Shown: one piece after another, positions 22,404-30,256 of the stretch
Layout: each line of letters starts with the position of its first letter
How positions within the stretch are numbered: position 1 is the first letter of the stretch
Source of the DNA: PWQG01 sp040882255
GTDB lineage: Bacteria; Pseudomonadota; Gammaproteobacteria; Pseudomonadales; Pseudohongiellaceae
Direction: 5' to 3'
DNA: 64,000 nucleotides
NCBI GenBank assembly: GCA_040882255.1
Contig: JBBEBP010000005.1
Location: 1 to 64,000 of the forward strand
Notes under the pieces: generated by a model
Databases searched by the model: none
What the model was told of the DNA's origin: nothing
Seen by the model: only the letters and a program-made list of their open reading frames with translations
Translations under genes and position numbers: made by a program

Positions 22404-23608
22404 GTCACAGCATCCGCGTCCGCAACCTGCACAAGGATTTCCATCTTTATGACAAACCGCAGGACCGGCTGCTGGAGCTGGTGCTGCGCCGTCCTCGCCA
22501 CAAGGTCTTCCACGTGCTGCAGGACATCCACTTCGAGGTGCCGGAGGGCCAGAGCCTGGGCATCATCGGCGATAACGGCGCGGGCAAGTCGACGCTGATG
22601 AAGCTGCTGGTCGGTACGCTGCAGCCCAGTGGCGGGGAGATCGACATCCGGGGCCAGGTCGCGGCGCTGCTGGAGCTGGGCGCGGGCTTCCACCCGGAAT
22701 TCACCGGGCGGCGCAACATCCACCTGAACGCCTCGCTGCTGGGCGTGCCGGATGATGATATCGATGCACTGGAAGAGGAGATCATCGATTTCTCCGAATT
22801 ACACCAGTTCATCGACCAGCCGGTGAAGACCTACTCCTCCGGCATGTACGTGCGCCTGGCCTTCTCCATCGCCACGCTGGTGCGGCCGGATGTGTTGGTC
22901 ATCGACGAGGCCCTGTCGGTGGGAGACATGAACTTCCAGAAGAAATGCGTGCAGCGCATGAACGAGTTCCGCGCCGCGAAGAAGACGATGATCTTCTGCA
23001 GCCACTCCATGTACCACGTACAGGAGTTGTGTGATAGCTGCATCTGGCTGGAGAACGGAAAGATCCGCGAATACGGCAGCGCCGAGGAAGTGGTCGCTCA
23101 CTACGAGGATTACTGTAACGGCATCGGCCGCTCCCGTGGCGGCGACGGGGCGGCGCAGATCGCGCAGGCGGAAACCCACAACGCCCAGGACTGCCGCATC
23201 CTGCATACCAAAGTGCGGGCACTGAATGGCGACGAGATCACCGAGGTTGAACCGTTACAGGACATCATCCTGGAGACGCGGGTCGAGGTGCTGAAGAACG
23301 ACACCATGTGCTACTTCGGTTTCGCGCTGATGCAGGACCTGTCGGAGATCTTCTCGTCCTACCTGACCATCGACCGCCCGGACGTCGACACCGGACCGTT
23401 CCGTGCCGGGCAGGTCATCACCGTCCAGGTACGCCTGGAAGCCATGGCGCTGCGCGCCGGCCGCTTCAACGTGCTGGGCGGCCTGGCCGACGAGAGCGGC
23501 CTGTTGTGGTACGAAACGCGGCTGAGCCCGGAGATCCACATCAAGCCGAACAAGGGCGTGGGAACGCTGCGGATGCGCTCGAGCTGGGATGTGAAGCGGG
23601 AGGGGTGA
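22400..23608 (+). CDS. wzt: Polysaccharide export ATPase with C-terminal glycan-binding domain (Wzt)
   Basis: A 402-residue protein. The N-terminal ATPase (about 1-240) has Walker A GDNGAGKSTLMKL, signature YSSGMYVRLAF and Walker B VLVIDEALSVGD, all typical of the O-antigen/teichoic acid group. The C-terminal ~150 residues form the beta-sandwich Wzt_C domain that recognises the chain-terminating cap of the polysaccharide. This points to a chain-length-capped export mechanism. The glycosyltransferase and deacetylase genes that follow on the opposite strand may act on the same glycan. Confidence 0.92.
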   Translation: MSHSIRVRNLHKDFHLYDKPQDRLLELVLRRPRHKVFHVLQDIHFEVPEGQSLGIIGDNGAGKSTLMKLLVGTLQPSGGEIDIRGQVAALLELGAGFHPEFTGRRNIHLNASLLGVPDDDIDALEEEIIDFSELHQFIDQPVKTYSSGMYVRLAFSIATLVRPDVLVIDEALSVGDMNFQKKCVQRMNEFRAAKKTMIFCSHSMYHVQELCDSCIWLENGKIREYGSAEEVVAHYEDYCNGIGRSRGGDGAAQIAQAETHNAQDCRILHTKVRALNGDEITEVEPLQDIILETRVEVLKNDTMCYFGFALMQDLSEIFSSYLTIDRPDVDTGPFRAGQVITVQVRLEAMALRAGRFNVLGGLADESGLLWYETRLSPEIHIKPNKGVGTLRMRSSWDVKREG

Positions 23609-23613
23609 AAGGA

Positions 23614-23701
23614 AACCAGAAAAAGAGGAAAAAAAAGGGGGACAGTCCCGGTTTTTCGAAAAACCGGGACTGTCCCCCTTTTTTTTCCTCTTTTTCTGGT
23701 T
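23614..23701. repeat. 88-bp perfect palindrome between convergent genes
   Basis: Both 44-bp halves are exact reverse complements with no loop, centred on CG at 23657/23658. The core is GGGGGACAGTCCCGG with runs of A and T outside. It starts six bases after the wzt stop and ends three bases before the stop of the convergent gene, so it can act as a bidirectional terminator. The GGGACAGTCCC core recalls REP-like elements spread by RAYT transposases; no such transposase is in the window. Confidence 0.95.
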
Positions 23702-23704
23702 CCG

Positions 23705-25411
23705 CTACCGGAAGTCAGTATCCCCGCCCATGGCCCAGAAATGCCCCTTCACGGAATCAACCAGACTGGCGTTGAACTGCTGGTCGGGCCAGGCCACCGA
23801 GCCTTCGCGAACGGCCTCGCCAACCGGCAGGTCGGCCACCAGACGCTCGGTGCCCCAGACCTGGAAATGTGACAAGCCGGCCCGCCAGGCCTCATGTTCG
23901 GCGGCTTTCACCAGGCCGTGAAACGCGCGGTGGTCCTGGAACACGGCATCGACCAGCTCCAGCACGCCTTCCTCGTCCCGCTGTCGCAGTACGCCGCCGG
24001 CCACAATCCGCCCCAGCCGTCGCAATTGCAGAAAGCGGTATGGCGCTTGTGGATGCCGACGGAAACGCCAGTACCAGTAGGCCGCTCCGCGCTCCAGCAA
24101 CAGGGTATCCGACAGGGCGGCCCGCATGGATTTGAACAACGGATCGACCCAGCTCAGATCGTCGACGCTCTCCACTGGCACAGTGCGGGCACGCCAGACC
24201 AGGCGTTGCCAGGGCCGGGAAGGACCCGGCTGACGATGCCAGGGCTGCGCCGGACGGGACCATCGGACGGTGCCCTCGCCGCGCTGGTAGACATGCAACT
24301 GCTCGCCGGCCCGCATGGCCCGCTTATTGGGAAAGCCGCAGGCCAGCGCGAAGGGCTTGCCGTCGCCTACATTCGGGGTCAGGAAGCGCAGGCACATCTC
24401 CAGGAACGCACCCGAGGAACGGGAGGCAGTCCGGCTGTGATCGGCCACCATGGAGTCGACCATCTGACATAGCGGCACCTCCTGGCCCTGCCAGTACCCG
24501 ATGCGGGGCACTACGCCGTAGAAACCGGCCAGCTGCTGATCATCGGTCAGCGCCACGGTACCGATCCAGTCCGGGTGACAGTACTTCCAGTCCCACCAGG
24601 CGCGATCCACGCCGGCACCAAACACCTCGCGGAACAGGGTGATGATGGCCCCGGCGTCGGCCTGGCAGGCGGGACGGGTCACGAAGCGGGCGCTGGCATT
24701 GACGCGGCCCCGGTCTTGCTCCTGCAAGTGCCAGGCCTCCGCGTACCGCACCGTCTCGCTGGCGGAGATACCGGGCAGCAGCAGGGCCCGGTGCCGGGCA
24801 AGCCCCTCCATGGAACGGTCGTAGTTCTGCGCCTGCAGCGCGGTGACGTGACAGGCCAGGGCCCGCGTCTTGCGTGGCCATGACTCCGTGATGTCCAGGA
24901 TGCGGTTGGCCTCCAGCGGGCTCCATGTCTCGTAGGAAAGCAGGAACCGCAGCCCCGGCAGTGATTCCAGCGCGTGCTGCGCAGCGGCGCCCAGTGCCGC
25001 GTGATCAGGATGCATGTCGCGGGGCCAGGGAGCGACCAGTGTATCGGCCCGGAAGTGGCGCGCCGCCTCCACGACCGCCCCGGCCAGACCGCTCTCCCGG
25101 CTCAGCGCGCCGTCCGGCAGTTTCCAGTACTGCTGCTCGCAGCCGGGATAGAGGATCTCCAGTGCATCGCGGAATTCCCGCTGGCGGATGGCCGCAGTGC
25201 CTTCGGGCAGCTCGCCCGCGCCGCTGCCGTCCGAGACCAGCGCCACGCAGGCCGGCTGGCCGGCGCCGGCCAGGGCCGTCAGCAATCCGCCGCAGCCGAT
25301 GACCTCGTCGTCGGGGTGGGGAATCAGCAGAAGCGTGCGCCCCAGCGCCTCCACATCCAGCCGCTCGGGAGGGGACAGTGCACGCTGTGACAGTGGGGCA
25401 TCAGGCATCAT
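23705..25411 (-). CDS. PIG-L deacetylase fused to a GNAT-like acyltransferase domain
   Basis: A 568-residue protein in two parts. Residues about 25-240 are a PIG-L/LmbE zinc deacetylase: LLLIPHPDDEVIGCGG carries the HPDD(E) metal motif and HPDH appears further on (MHPDHAALG). From about residue 245 (ITLFREVFGAGVDRAWWDWKY) to the end lies a GNAT-type N-acyltransferase domain with duplicated features. A deacetylase-acyltransferase fusion could replace an N-acetyl group on a sugar with another acyl group. The gene overlaps the upstream glycosyltransferase gene by 11 bp, so both probably act on the same cell-surface glycan or glycolipid. Confidence 0.8.
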   Translation of the reverse strand: MMPDAPLSQRALSPPERLDVEALGRTLLLIPHPDDEVIGCGGLLTALAGAGQPACVALVSDGSGAGELPEGTAAIRQREFRDALEILYPGCEQQYWKLPDGALSRESGLAGAVVEAARHFRADTLVAPWPRDMHPDHAALGAAAQHALESLPGLRFLLSYETWSPLEANRILDITESWPRKTRALACHVTALQAQNYDRSMEGLARHRALLLPGISASETVRYAEAWHLQEQDRGRVNASARFVTRPACQADAGAIITLFREVFGAGVDRAWWDWKYCHPDWIGTVALTDDQQLAGFYGVVPRIGYWQGQEVPLCQMVDSMVADHSRTASRSSGAFLEMCLRFLTPNVGDGKPFALACGFPNKRAMRAGEQLHVYQRGEGTVRWSRPAQPWHRQPGPSRPWQRLVWRARTVPVESVDDLSWVDPLFKSMRAALSDTLLLERGAAYWYWRFRRHPQAPYRFLQLRRLGRIVAGGVLRQRDEEGVLELVDAVFQDHRAFHGLVKAAEHEAWRAGLSHFQVWGTERLVADLPVGEAVREGSVAWPDQQFNASLVDSVKGHFWAMGGDTDFR

Positions 25412-26561
25412 TCAGCAGCCTTTCATGATCATCAATCACCGTCTCCCAGCCGCGCCAGCCGGCGGCGGCGCGCCGGGACTGACGGCGCCAGAACGCGGCC
25501 GCCACCTCGTCGGTCAGCAGTACCCGCAGCGCATCGGCCAGCGAAGCCGGATCGGATGGCACCAGCCAGGCACCGCCATCCAGCACCTCGTCATTGGCAC
25601 CACCGCTGGCCACCACACAGGGCAGGCCGGCCGCCACCGCTTCCCGGTTGGCCAGACCGAAGGATTCGACGGCGCAGGCGCTGACATACAGATCGGCCTG
25701 GCCCAGGGCCTGTTCGATCTCCTCGACCGGCTCAATGCGCGGCGCATGGGCCAGCAGACCAGCGCCGGGCGGAAGATCCTCGATCCGGCCCTCGCCGACG
25801 ATCCACAGCCGCGTGTCGAGGCCGTGTTCCTGTTGCAGTATCAACAGCGCTTCCACCACCCGGTCCTGGGCTTTCACCGGCGCCATTCGTCCCACGCACA
25901 GTACCAATGGCGGTCTGGCGGCGCGATCTCTGCGCTCCACGGGTTTCTCGGCGGCCCGGCGCAGCGCCGTGCCATCCAGTTCCGGCGCCCCGTAGCCCGG
26001 CGCCGACCAGCCTGCGGGGGCTTGCGGCAGCGCCAGGTCACGCAGCAATGCCTCATGCGCGGTACGGGAGGGACTCCAGACCCAGTCGGCGCGGCGCAAC
26101 CAGCGCCGCTCGTTTCGCAATAGCCGCCGGTAGTCCCGCTGTGCCAGGGTGATACCATCCTGCTGCACGGCCCAGGCGAAGCTGCCCAGACCGTGTTCGG
26201 ACACACCCCAGCGGAATGGCGCCCGCCAGTGACCGCTACAGCGCAGCCGCCACTGCATGCCGGGTACCAGCCAGGGATCCTGCAACCAGACGTGGGTGGC
26301 CCGGTGCCGCAGGGCAAACCGGGTGACATGCCAGCCCTGCACCAGGCGCTCCGCGAACGGCGCGCGCAGCACCTCCGGCAGTGGCAGACGGCGCTTGAGC
26401 CACTGGCACTGACGGCGCTCCCGTTCCCCCCAGTCCGCTGTGGTGCAGTACCAGACCTCGTGGCCGCGCTGGCGCAGGCCATCGGCAATCCGCCCCACGG
26501 CACGGCCCAGTCCATACCGACGGTCGGCGCTGCCTTCCCGGCTGATGATCACAATGCGCAT
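25401..26561 (-). CDS. GT4-family glycosyltransferase
   Basis: A 386-residue GT-B enzyme. The N-terminal Rossmann half begins MRIVIISREGSADRRYGLGRAVGRIADGL; the donor half has PLVLCVGRMAPVKAQDRVVEA, LWIVGEGR and the EX7E-type motif ESFGLANREAVAAGLP. This is the retaining GT4 pattern (nucleotide-sugar donor). The acceptor is not visible; the neighbours suggest a surface polysaccharide. It overlaps the next gene by 11 bp and the upstream ATPase gene by 13 bp. Confidence 0.88.
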   Translation of the reverse strand: MRIVIISREGSADRRYGLGRAVGRIADGLRQRGHEVWYCTTADWGERERRQCQWLKRRLPLPEVLRAPFAERLVQGWHVTRFALRHRATHVWLQDPWLVPGMQWRLRCSGHWRAPFRWGVSEHGLGSFAWAVQQDGITLAQRDYRRLLRNERRWLRRADWVWSPSRTAHEALLRDLALPQAPAGWSAPGYGAPELDGTALRRAAEKPVERRDRAARPPLVLCVGRMAPVKAQDRVVEALLILQQEHGLDTRLWIVGEGRIEDLPPGAGLLAHAPRIEPVEEIEQALGQADLYVSACAVESFGLANREAVAAGLPCVVASGGANDEVLDGGAWLVPSDPASLADALRVLLTDEVAAAFWRRQSRRAAAGWRGWETVIDDHERLLNDA

Positions 26562-27802
26562 AACGGAACCGCTCGAAGATTGTCGCCAAAGCTCATCACA
26601 TGATTGCCGGTATACAGCACGATACCGATGAAAGGCCGATTTCCCACCAGGTTGTCGCGGAACCAGCGAAGATGCTGAAAACTGCTGTCCTTTACTACCG
26701 AGCCAGCCTTGACCTCAATGCCAATGCAGGCGCCATCCGGCAACTCCACCACGAAATCGACTTCACGCTTCTGTCTGTCGCGGTAATGGTACAGGACAGG
26801 AGGGACCGGCTGCGCATCGATAATGGCGGCCAATTGGGTAAATACCCGGGTTTCCAGCAATTTGCCATTTTTGTCACCGTCGAACATGACGTCTTCGGGA
26901 CGCCAGTCCAGACAGGATGCCATCAGACCGGTATCCGTGAAATAGAGTTTGTCTTTCTTTCCTATCCGCTCGTAGTCCGTCTTCAGCCAGGGTCGGACCC
27001 GCTCCACCAGATAGAGAGTTTCCAGTGCGGTGATATAGGTCTCGATGGTCGGACGGCGTATGGACAGGCCACGGCCGATACCCGTAATGTCCATGTATCG
27101 CGATGACCAGGCAGCGAGACACCGCAGCAGAGTTCTCAAGGCATCCTGGCGGCGGATATTAGCCACATCCCGCATGTCCCTCTCCAGCAGGGCGGCGAGG
27201 TAGTCGCGATGCCAGTCCTGTGTGTCTCGCAGATCGCCGAACTGTAGCGCTTCAGGGTACCCGCCCCGGAGGGCATCGCGTATGCACAGCTCCTTGTCGC
27301 ATGGCACGTCGAGCGATGCGTTCCTGGACAGACGCTCCCGGTTGTCGGTCATCACTGCCTCCAGGAAATCCGGCGAACGCCTGGCGACTTCTCTGGCGGC
27401 CAGCGGCCGCAATCGCAATGTCCTGACCCGGCCGGCCAGTGATTCATTCACGCCGGGTAATTCGCGAATGTTTGCAGAGCCAGTCAATAGAAAGCGGCCC
27501 GGGGTCCTGTCCCTGTCCACCTCCGCCTTGATTGCCTGCAACAACTCCGGGGCTCTCTGGATCTCGTCAATGATCAACAGGTTGTCATCGTGCGCCACAA
27601 AGGTTTGCGGATCGCTTCTTGCCGCTTCCAGCAATGTGAAATCATCCAGCGTCCTGTATTCCGTCCGACTTCCGGACAGATGCTGCGCCAGCGTGGTTTT
27701 GCCTGTCTGCCGGGCACCGGAGAGGACCAGCACACGGCGTCTCGACAATGTCTGACGGACGGCGGTCTCCTGCCAACGTGGCAAAATCGCGGTGTTTTCC
27801 AC
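26549..27802 (-). CDS. AAA ATPase with DUF4143 domain
   Basis: A 417-residue protein with Walker A SGARQTGKTTLAQ, Walker B LLIIDEIQRAPEL and sensor LLTGSANIRELPGV in an N-terminal AAA_14 domain, and a C-terminal DUF4143 region (REVDFVVELPDGACIGIEVKAG) with a nuclease-like E..D..EVK pattern. The function of this family is unknown; members are often found in accessory regions. Its end overlaps the glycosyltransferase start by 13 bp, but the lack of any functional link suggests it was inserted at the head of the operon. The 5' flank holds an IS30 remnant. Confidence 0.88.
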   Translation of the reverse strand: MENTAILPRWQETAVRQTLSRRRVLVLSGARQTGKTTLAQHLSGSRTEYRTLDDFTLLEAARSDPQTFVAHDDNLLIIDEIQRAPELLQAIKAEVDRDRTPGRFLLTGSANIRELPGVNESLAGRVRTLRLRPLAAREVARRSPDFLEAVMTDNRERLSRNASLDVPCDKELCIRDALRGGYPEALQFGDLRDTQDWHRDYLAALLERDMRDVANIRRQDALRTLLRCLAAWSSRYMDITGIGRGLSIRRPTIETYITALETLYLVERVRPWLKTDYERIGKKDKLYFTDTGLMASCLDWRPEDVMFDGDKNGKLLETRVFTQLAAIIDAQPVPPVLYHYRDRQKREVDFVVELPDGACIGIEVKAGSVVKDSSFQHLRWFRDNLVGNRPFIGIVLYTGNHVMSFGDNLRAVPLCAL

Positions 27803-27928
27803 TGACCCATGCTCCTGGCGTCTTGTACGTGCGTTATTCTAATTCCAGAGCGCGCGTTTTTACAAATACTTATCTAGCGTTTTTTACTATAGGGCGCCTC
27901 TATTAATCGTCCGCCTGGATTCAATCAG

Positions 27929-28038
27929 TCACTGGAACACTACCTTCAGTTTATCAGCTGGCATATGGAAACTGAGAGTTTTCCAAGGACGGTTGTTAAG
28001 TCTGGCGGCAATCGTGCCTAACTCGGCTTGCGAATACT
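27929..28038 (-). pseudogene. C-terminal remnant of an IS30-family transposase
   Basis: On the minus strand the frame reads QYSQAELGTIAARLNNRPWK, then TLSFHMPADKL and a stop at 27929. The RLNNRPRKTLxFxTPA pattern is the conserved end of IS30-type transposases. No other part, and no inverted repeat, was found. The rest of the 553-bp gap (27803-28355) is AT-richer than its surroundings and shows no gene, apart from the kaiC-like leader. Confidence 0.75.
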
Positions 28039-28315
28039 GCGCGGGCCAGAGTGCGATGGGGCGGCCTCAGCCGGTGAGTAACGGATTATGTATGGTCGCA
28101 AATCGGCACAGTAAGCAGAGGAATTTTAATAATTTGCCGATAATTGATCCGTATCATCCCGACGCGCGTAGCTTACGATGAGCGGACCTTTCCCAGCCGT
28201 GCCAAACCGCATATCTAACAACAGTAATGTAACGATTGGACACATTTAACCTGTTGCAGCTCCCAAGAATAGTCAGTAAAAGCTTATATTAATTGTCTTC
28301 GATGGGTAACTTTTA

Positions 28316-28341
28316 AATATAACAATAGTCTCGTACTATTG
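28316..28341 (+). promoter_or_regulatory. AT-rich leader with an inverted repeat upstream of the kaiC-like gene
   Basis: A TATAAC box (28318-28323) precedes an AATAGT-N5-ACTATT inverted repeat (28325-28341), 15 bp before the kaiC-like ATG; GAGGA follows as ribosome-binding site. The repeat could be an operator or a leader hairpin. Confidence 0.35.
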
Positions 28342-28355
28342 AGGATATGTAGCAA

Positions 28356-29876
28356 ATGGTCAAGAATAGCGGTGCCAAATCCAGCCAGACCGGAGAACCT
28401 GCGACGAGTCGCAGAAAATCAATATCCGACATAGTGGTTCCCGAGCGTGTGACCACCGGTACGGATGGCCTCGATACAATACTGCGCGGTGGCCTGCTTG
28501 CACGACGACGCTATCTTGTGCGCGGTGGACCTGGACTGGGTAAGACAACTCTCGGCCTCAATTTTCTGGCAGCCAATGGTGCTGATGATTCGTCACTGTT
28601 CATTGGCTTTCAGGAGCCGGAGGACGAGCTGCGGGCCAATGCCGCAACAGTTGGTATCAATACGGACGGTATCCGCTTCCTCAGCCTCGCCCCGACCGAG
28701 GAGTTTTTCACTGGCGCCGAGGCCTACGACGTTTTCGCCGCTTCCGATGTGGAACAGGCACCGATGATCAGGGCTGTAGTAGAGGCTGTCGAAGCCACCC
28801 GACCAACGCGGGTTTTCATTGATTCGCTTACCCAACTCCGCTTCATATCTGCTGACCTGGCGCAGTTTCGAAAACAGGTGCTGTCCTTTCTGAGTTTTCT
28901 TACCGACCGTGGAGCCACGGTGCTGTTCACATCAGAGTCAACCCGAGAGGTTCCCGACGACGACCTACAGTTCATTTGTGATGGTATTATTGATCTGCAA
29001 AGGGCGCAGACCAGTGGCAATCTCACTATCACCAAGTTCAGGGGTTCCGGTTATCTGCGCGGCAAACACCAGTTCCGGGTGGACGGAAGCGGTTTCGAGG
29101 TCTTTCCGCACATTCTACCCCCACAGTCGAACCGGAACGGCATCAAACCTGTTCTACTGCGCAGCGGCAATGAAGGCCTCGATGCGATGCTGGGTGGCGG
29201 CCTGGAATCGGGTACGGTCACTTTGCTTACAGGACCGAGCGGCATCGGAAAATCGACTCTTTCGGGCCTGTTTGCCGTCGCAAACGCTCGAGCCGGTCGG
29301 CCTACTGCCATATACCAGTTTGAAGAAGAACTGCAGGGCTGGATCTCGCGACTGACGGGGCTTGGTGTCGATGTCGATACTCCTGTGCGTGAGGGATTGC
29401 TAGTGCTGGAACAGGTCGAGCCACTGCGTTACATGGCCGACGAGTTCATCAACTCGGTACGCCGTCGTATCGAAGAGGATAAACTGGAGCTGGTCATCAT
29501 CGACAGCATCACGGGTTTCGAGCTGACGCTCGAAGGTGACCAAGTCCTCAATCACTCTCTGCATGCCTTCATCAAGACCTTGTCCCGGCTGGGCGTCGCG
29601 GTGATTCTGATTAATCAGAATCGTGCCATTACCGGTGACGTGCAGATATCGGAGCGCGATATCAGTTATATCGCCGACAATGTGATCTATTTGCGTTATG
29701 TGCAGACAAACGGCGGTCTGGACAAGGTCATCGGGGTCCTGAAAAAACGCCTGTCCGATTTTGACACCCGCCAGCATCAGTTCGAAATCACGCAAGGCGG
29801 TATTCGCATTGGTGACCTGGCGTCCAAGCTGGGTATCGACGTTAGCGTTGGCCAGACACCGACGGTTGAGCAATGA
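28356..29876 (+). CDS. KaiC-like double-domain RecA-superfamily ATPase
   Basis: A 506-residue protein with two tandem KaiC domains. Domain 1 has Walker A GGPGLGKTT and domain 2 GPSGIGKST. The catalytic Glu pair of domain 2 is kept (YQFEEEL), while domain 1 has Gln-Glu (GFQEPED). At the autophosphorylation site of cyanobacterial KaiC (HIST-ITDT) this protein reads DISYIADN, so Ser431 is kept and Thr432 is Tyr. A real circadian role is unlikely without KaiA and KaiB; a signalling switch is more probable. The stop overlaps the next gene by four bases, and the three genes form an operon. Confidence 0.92.
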   Translation: MVKNSGAKSSQTGEPATSRRKSISDIVVPERVTTGTDGLDTILRGGLLARRRYLVRGGPGLGKTTLGLNFLAANGADDSSLFIGFQEPEDELRANAATVGINTDGIRFLSLAPTEEFFTGAEAYDVFAASDVEQAPMIRAVVEAVEATRPTRVFIDSLTQLRFISADLAQFRKQVLSFLSFLTDRGATVLFTSESTREVPDDDLQFICDGIIDLQRAQTSGNLTITKFRGSGYLRGKHQFRVDGSGFEVFPHILPPQSNRNGIKPVLLRSGNEGLDAMLGGGLESGTVTLLTGPSGIGKSTLSGLFAVANARAGRPTAIYQFEEELQGWISRLTGLGVDVDTPVREGLLVLEQVEPLRYMADEFINSVRRRIEEDKLELVIIDSITGFELTLEGDQVLNHSLHAFIKTLSRLGVAVILINQNRAITGDVQISERDISYIADNVIYLRYVQTNGGLDKVIGVLKKRLSDFDTRQHQFEITQGGIRIGDLASKLGIDVSVGQTPTVEQ

Positions 29877-30256
29877 GCGCAGTCAGCGGCAAAAGCATTC
29901 TTCTTTTGGTCCATAATCCGGGCAATGCCAAAGTGATGGAAGCGGCAGTCACGAGTGCCGGGATGAACGCCATTCATGTGGATTCGGCCGCTACATTGAC
30001 GGAGGTTCTGTGCGGAACCGAATCGACAATGGCTGCGTTGGTGGATGTTTCCGGATTCGGTCAGGATGTTTGGGAACTGTGCAGCCAACTGCACAAGCAC
30101 CGCATTCCCTTTGTTGTATTGTCGCCAGCGCGCGACGAGCTGGCCAATGGTCGTTCACTCGAATTCGGGGCCGCCAGCGTACTACACAAACCGGTAGCCA
30201 AGGCTGCGCTATTAAAACTGTTGCAGACACTGGGAGATAGTGGTCATGTACAGTAA
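29873..30256 (+). CDS. Receiver-like (pseudo-receiver) protein
   Basis: A 127-residue protein with the CheY fold pattern: ILLLVHNPGNAKVMEAA, a central AALVDVSGFG with the candidate phosphoacceptor Asp, PFVVLSPA and VLHKPVAKAALL with the conserved Lys. The acidic pair that normally binds magnesium after the first strand is absent (VHNPG), so it may not be phosphorylated in the usual way. It is coupled to the KaiC-like gene (ATGA) and to the EAL gene, and may pass a conformational signal between them. Confidence 0.75.
   Translation: MSAVSGKSILLLVHNPGNAKVMEAAVTSAGMNAIHVDSAATLTEVLCGTESTMAALVDVSGFGQDVWELCSQLHKHRIPFVVLSPARDELANGRSLEFGAASVLHKPVAKAALLKLLQTLGDSGHVQ

Noticed and set aside
27993..28181. 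62-codon plus-strand frame in the gap before the kaiC-like gene
   Set aside because: It overlaps the IS30 remnant on the other strand and shows no ribosome-binding site or motif.
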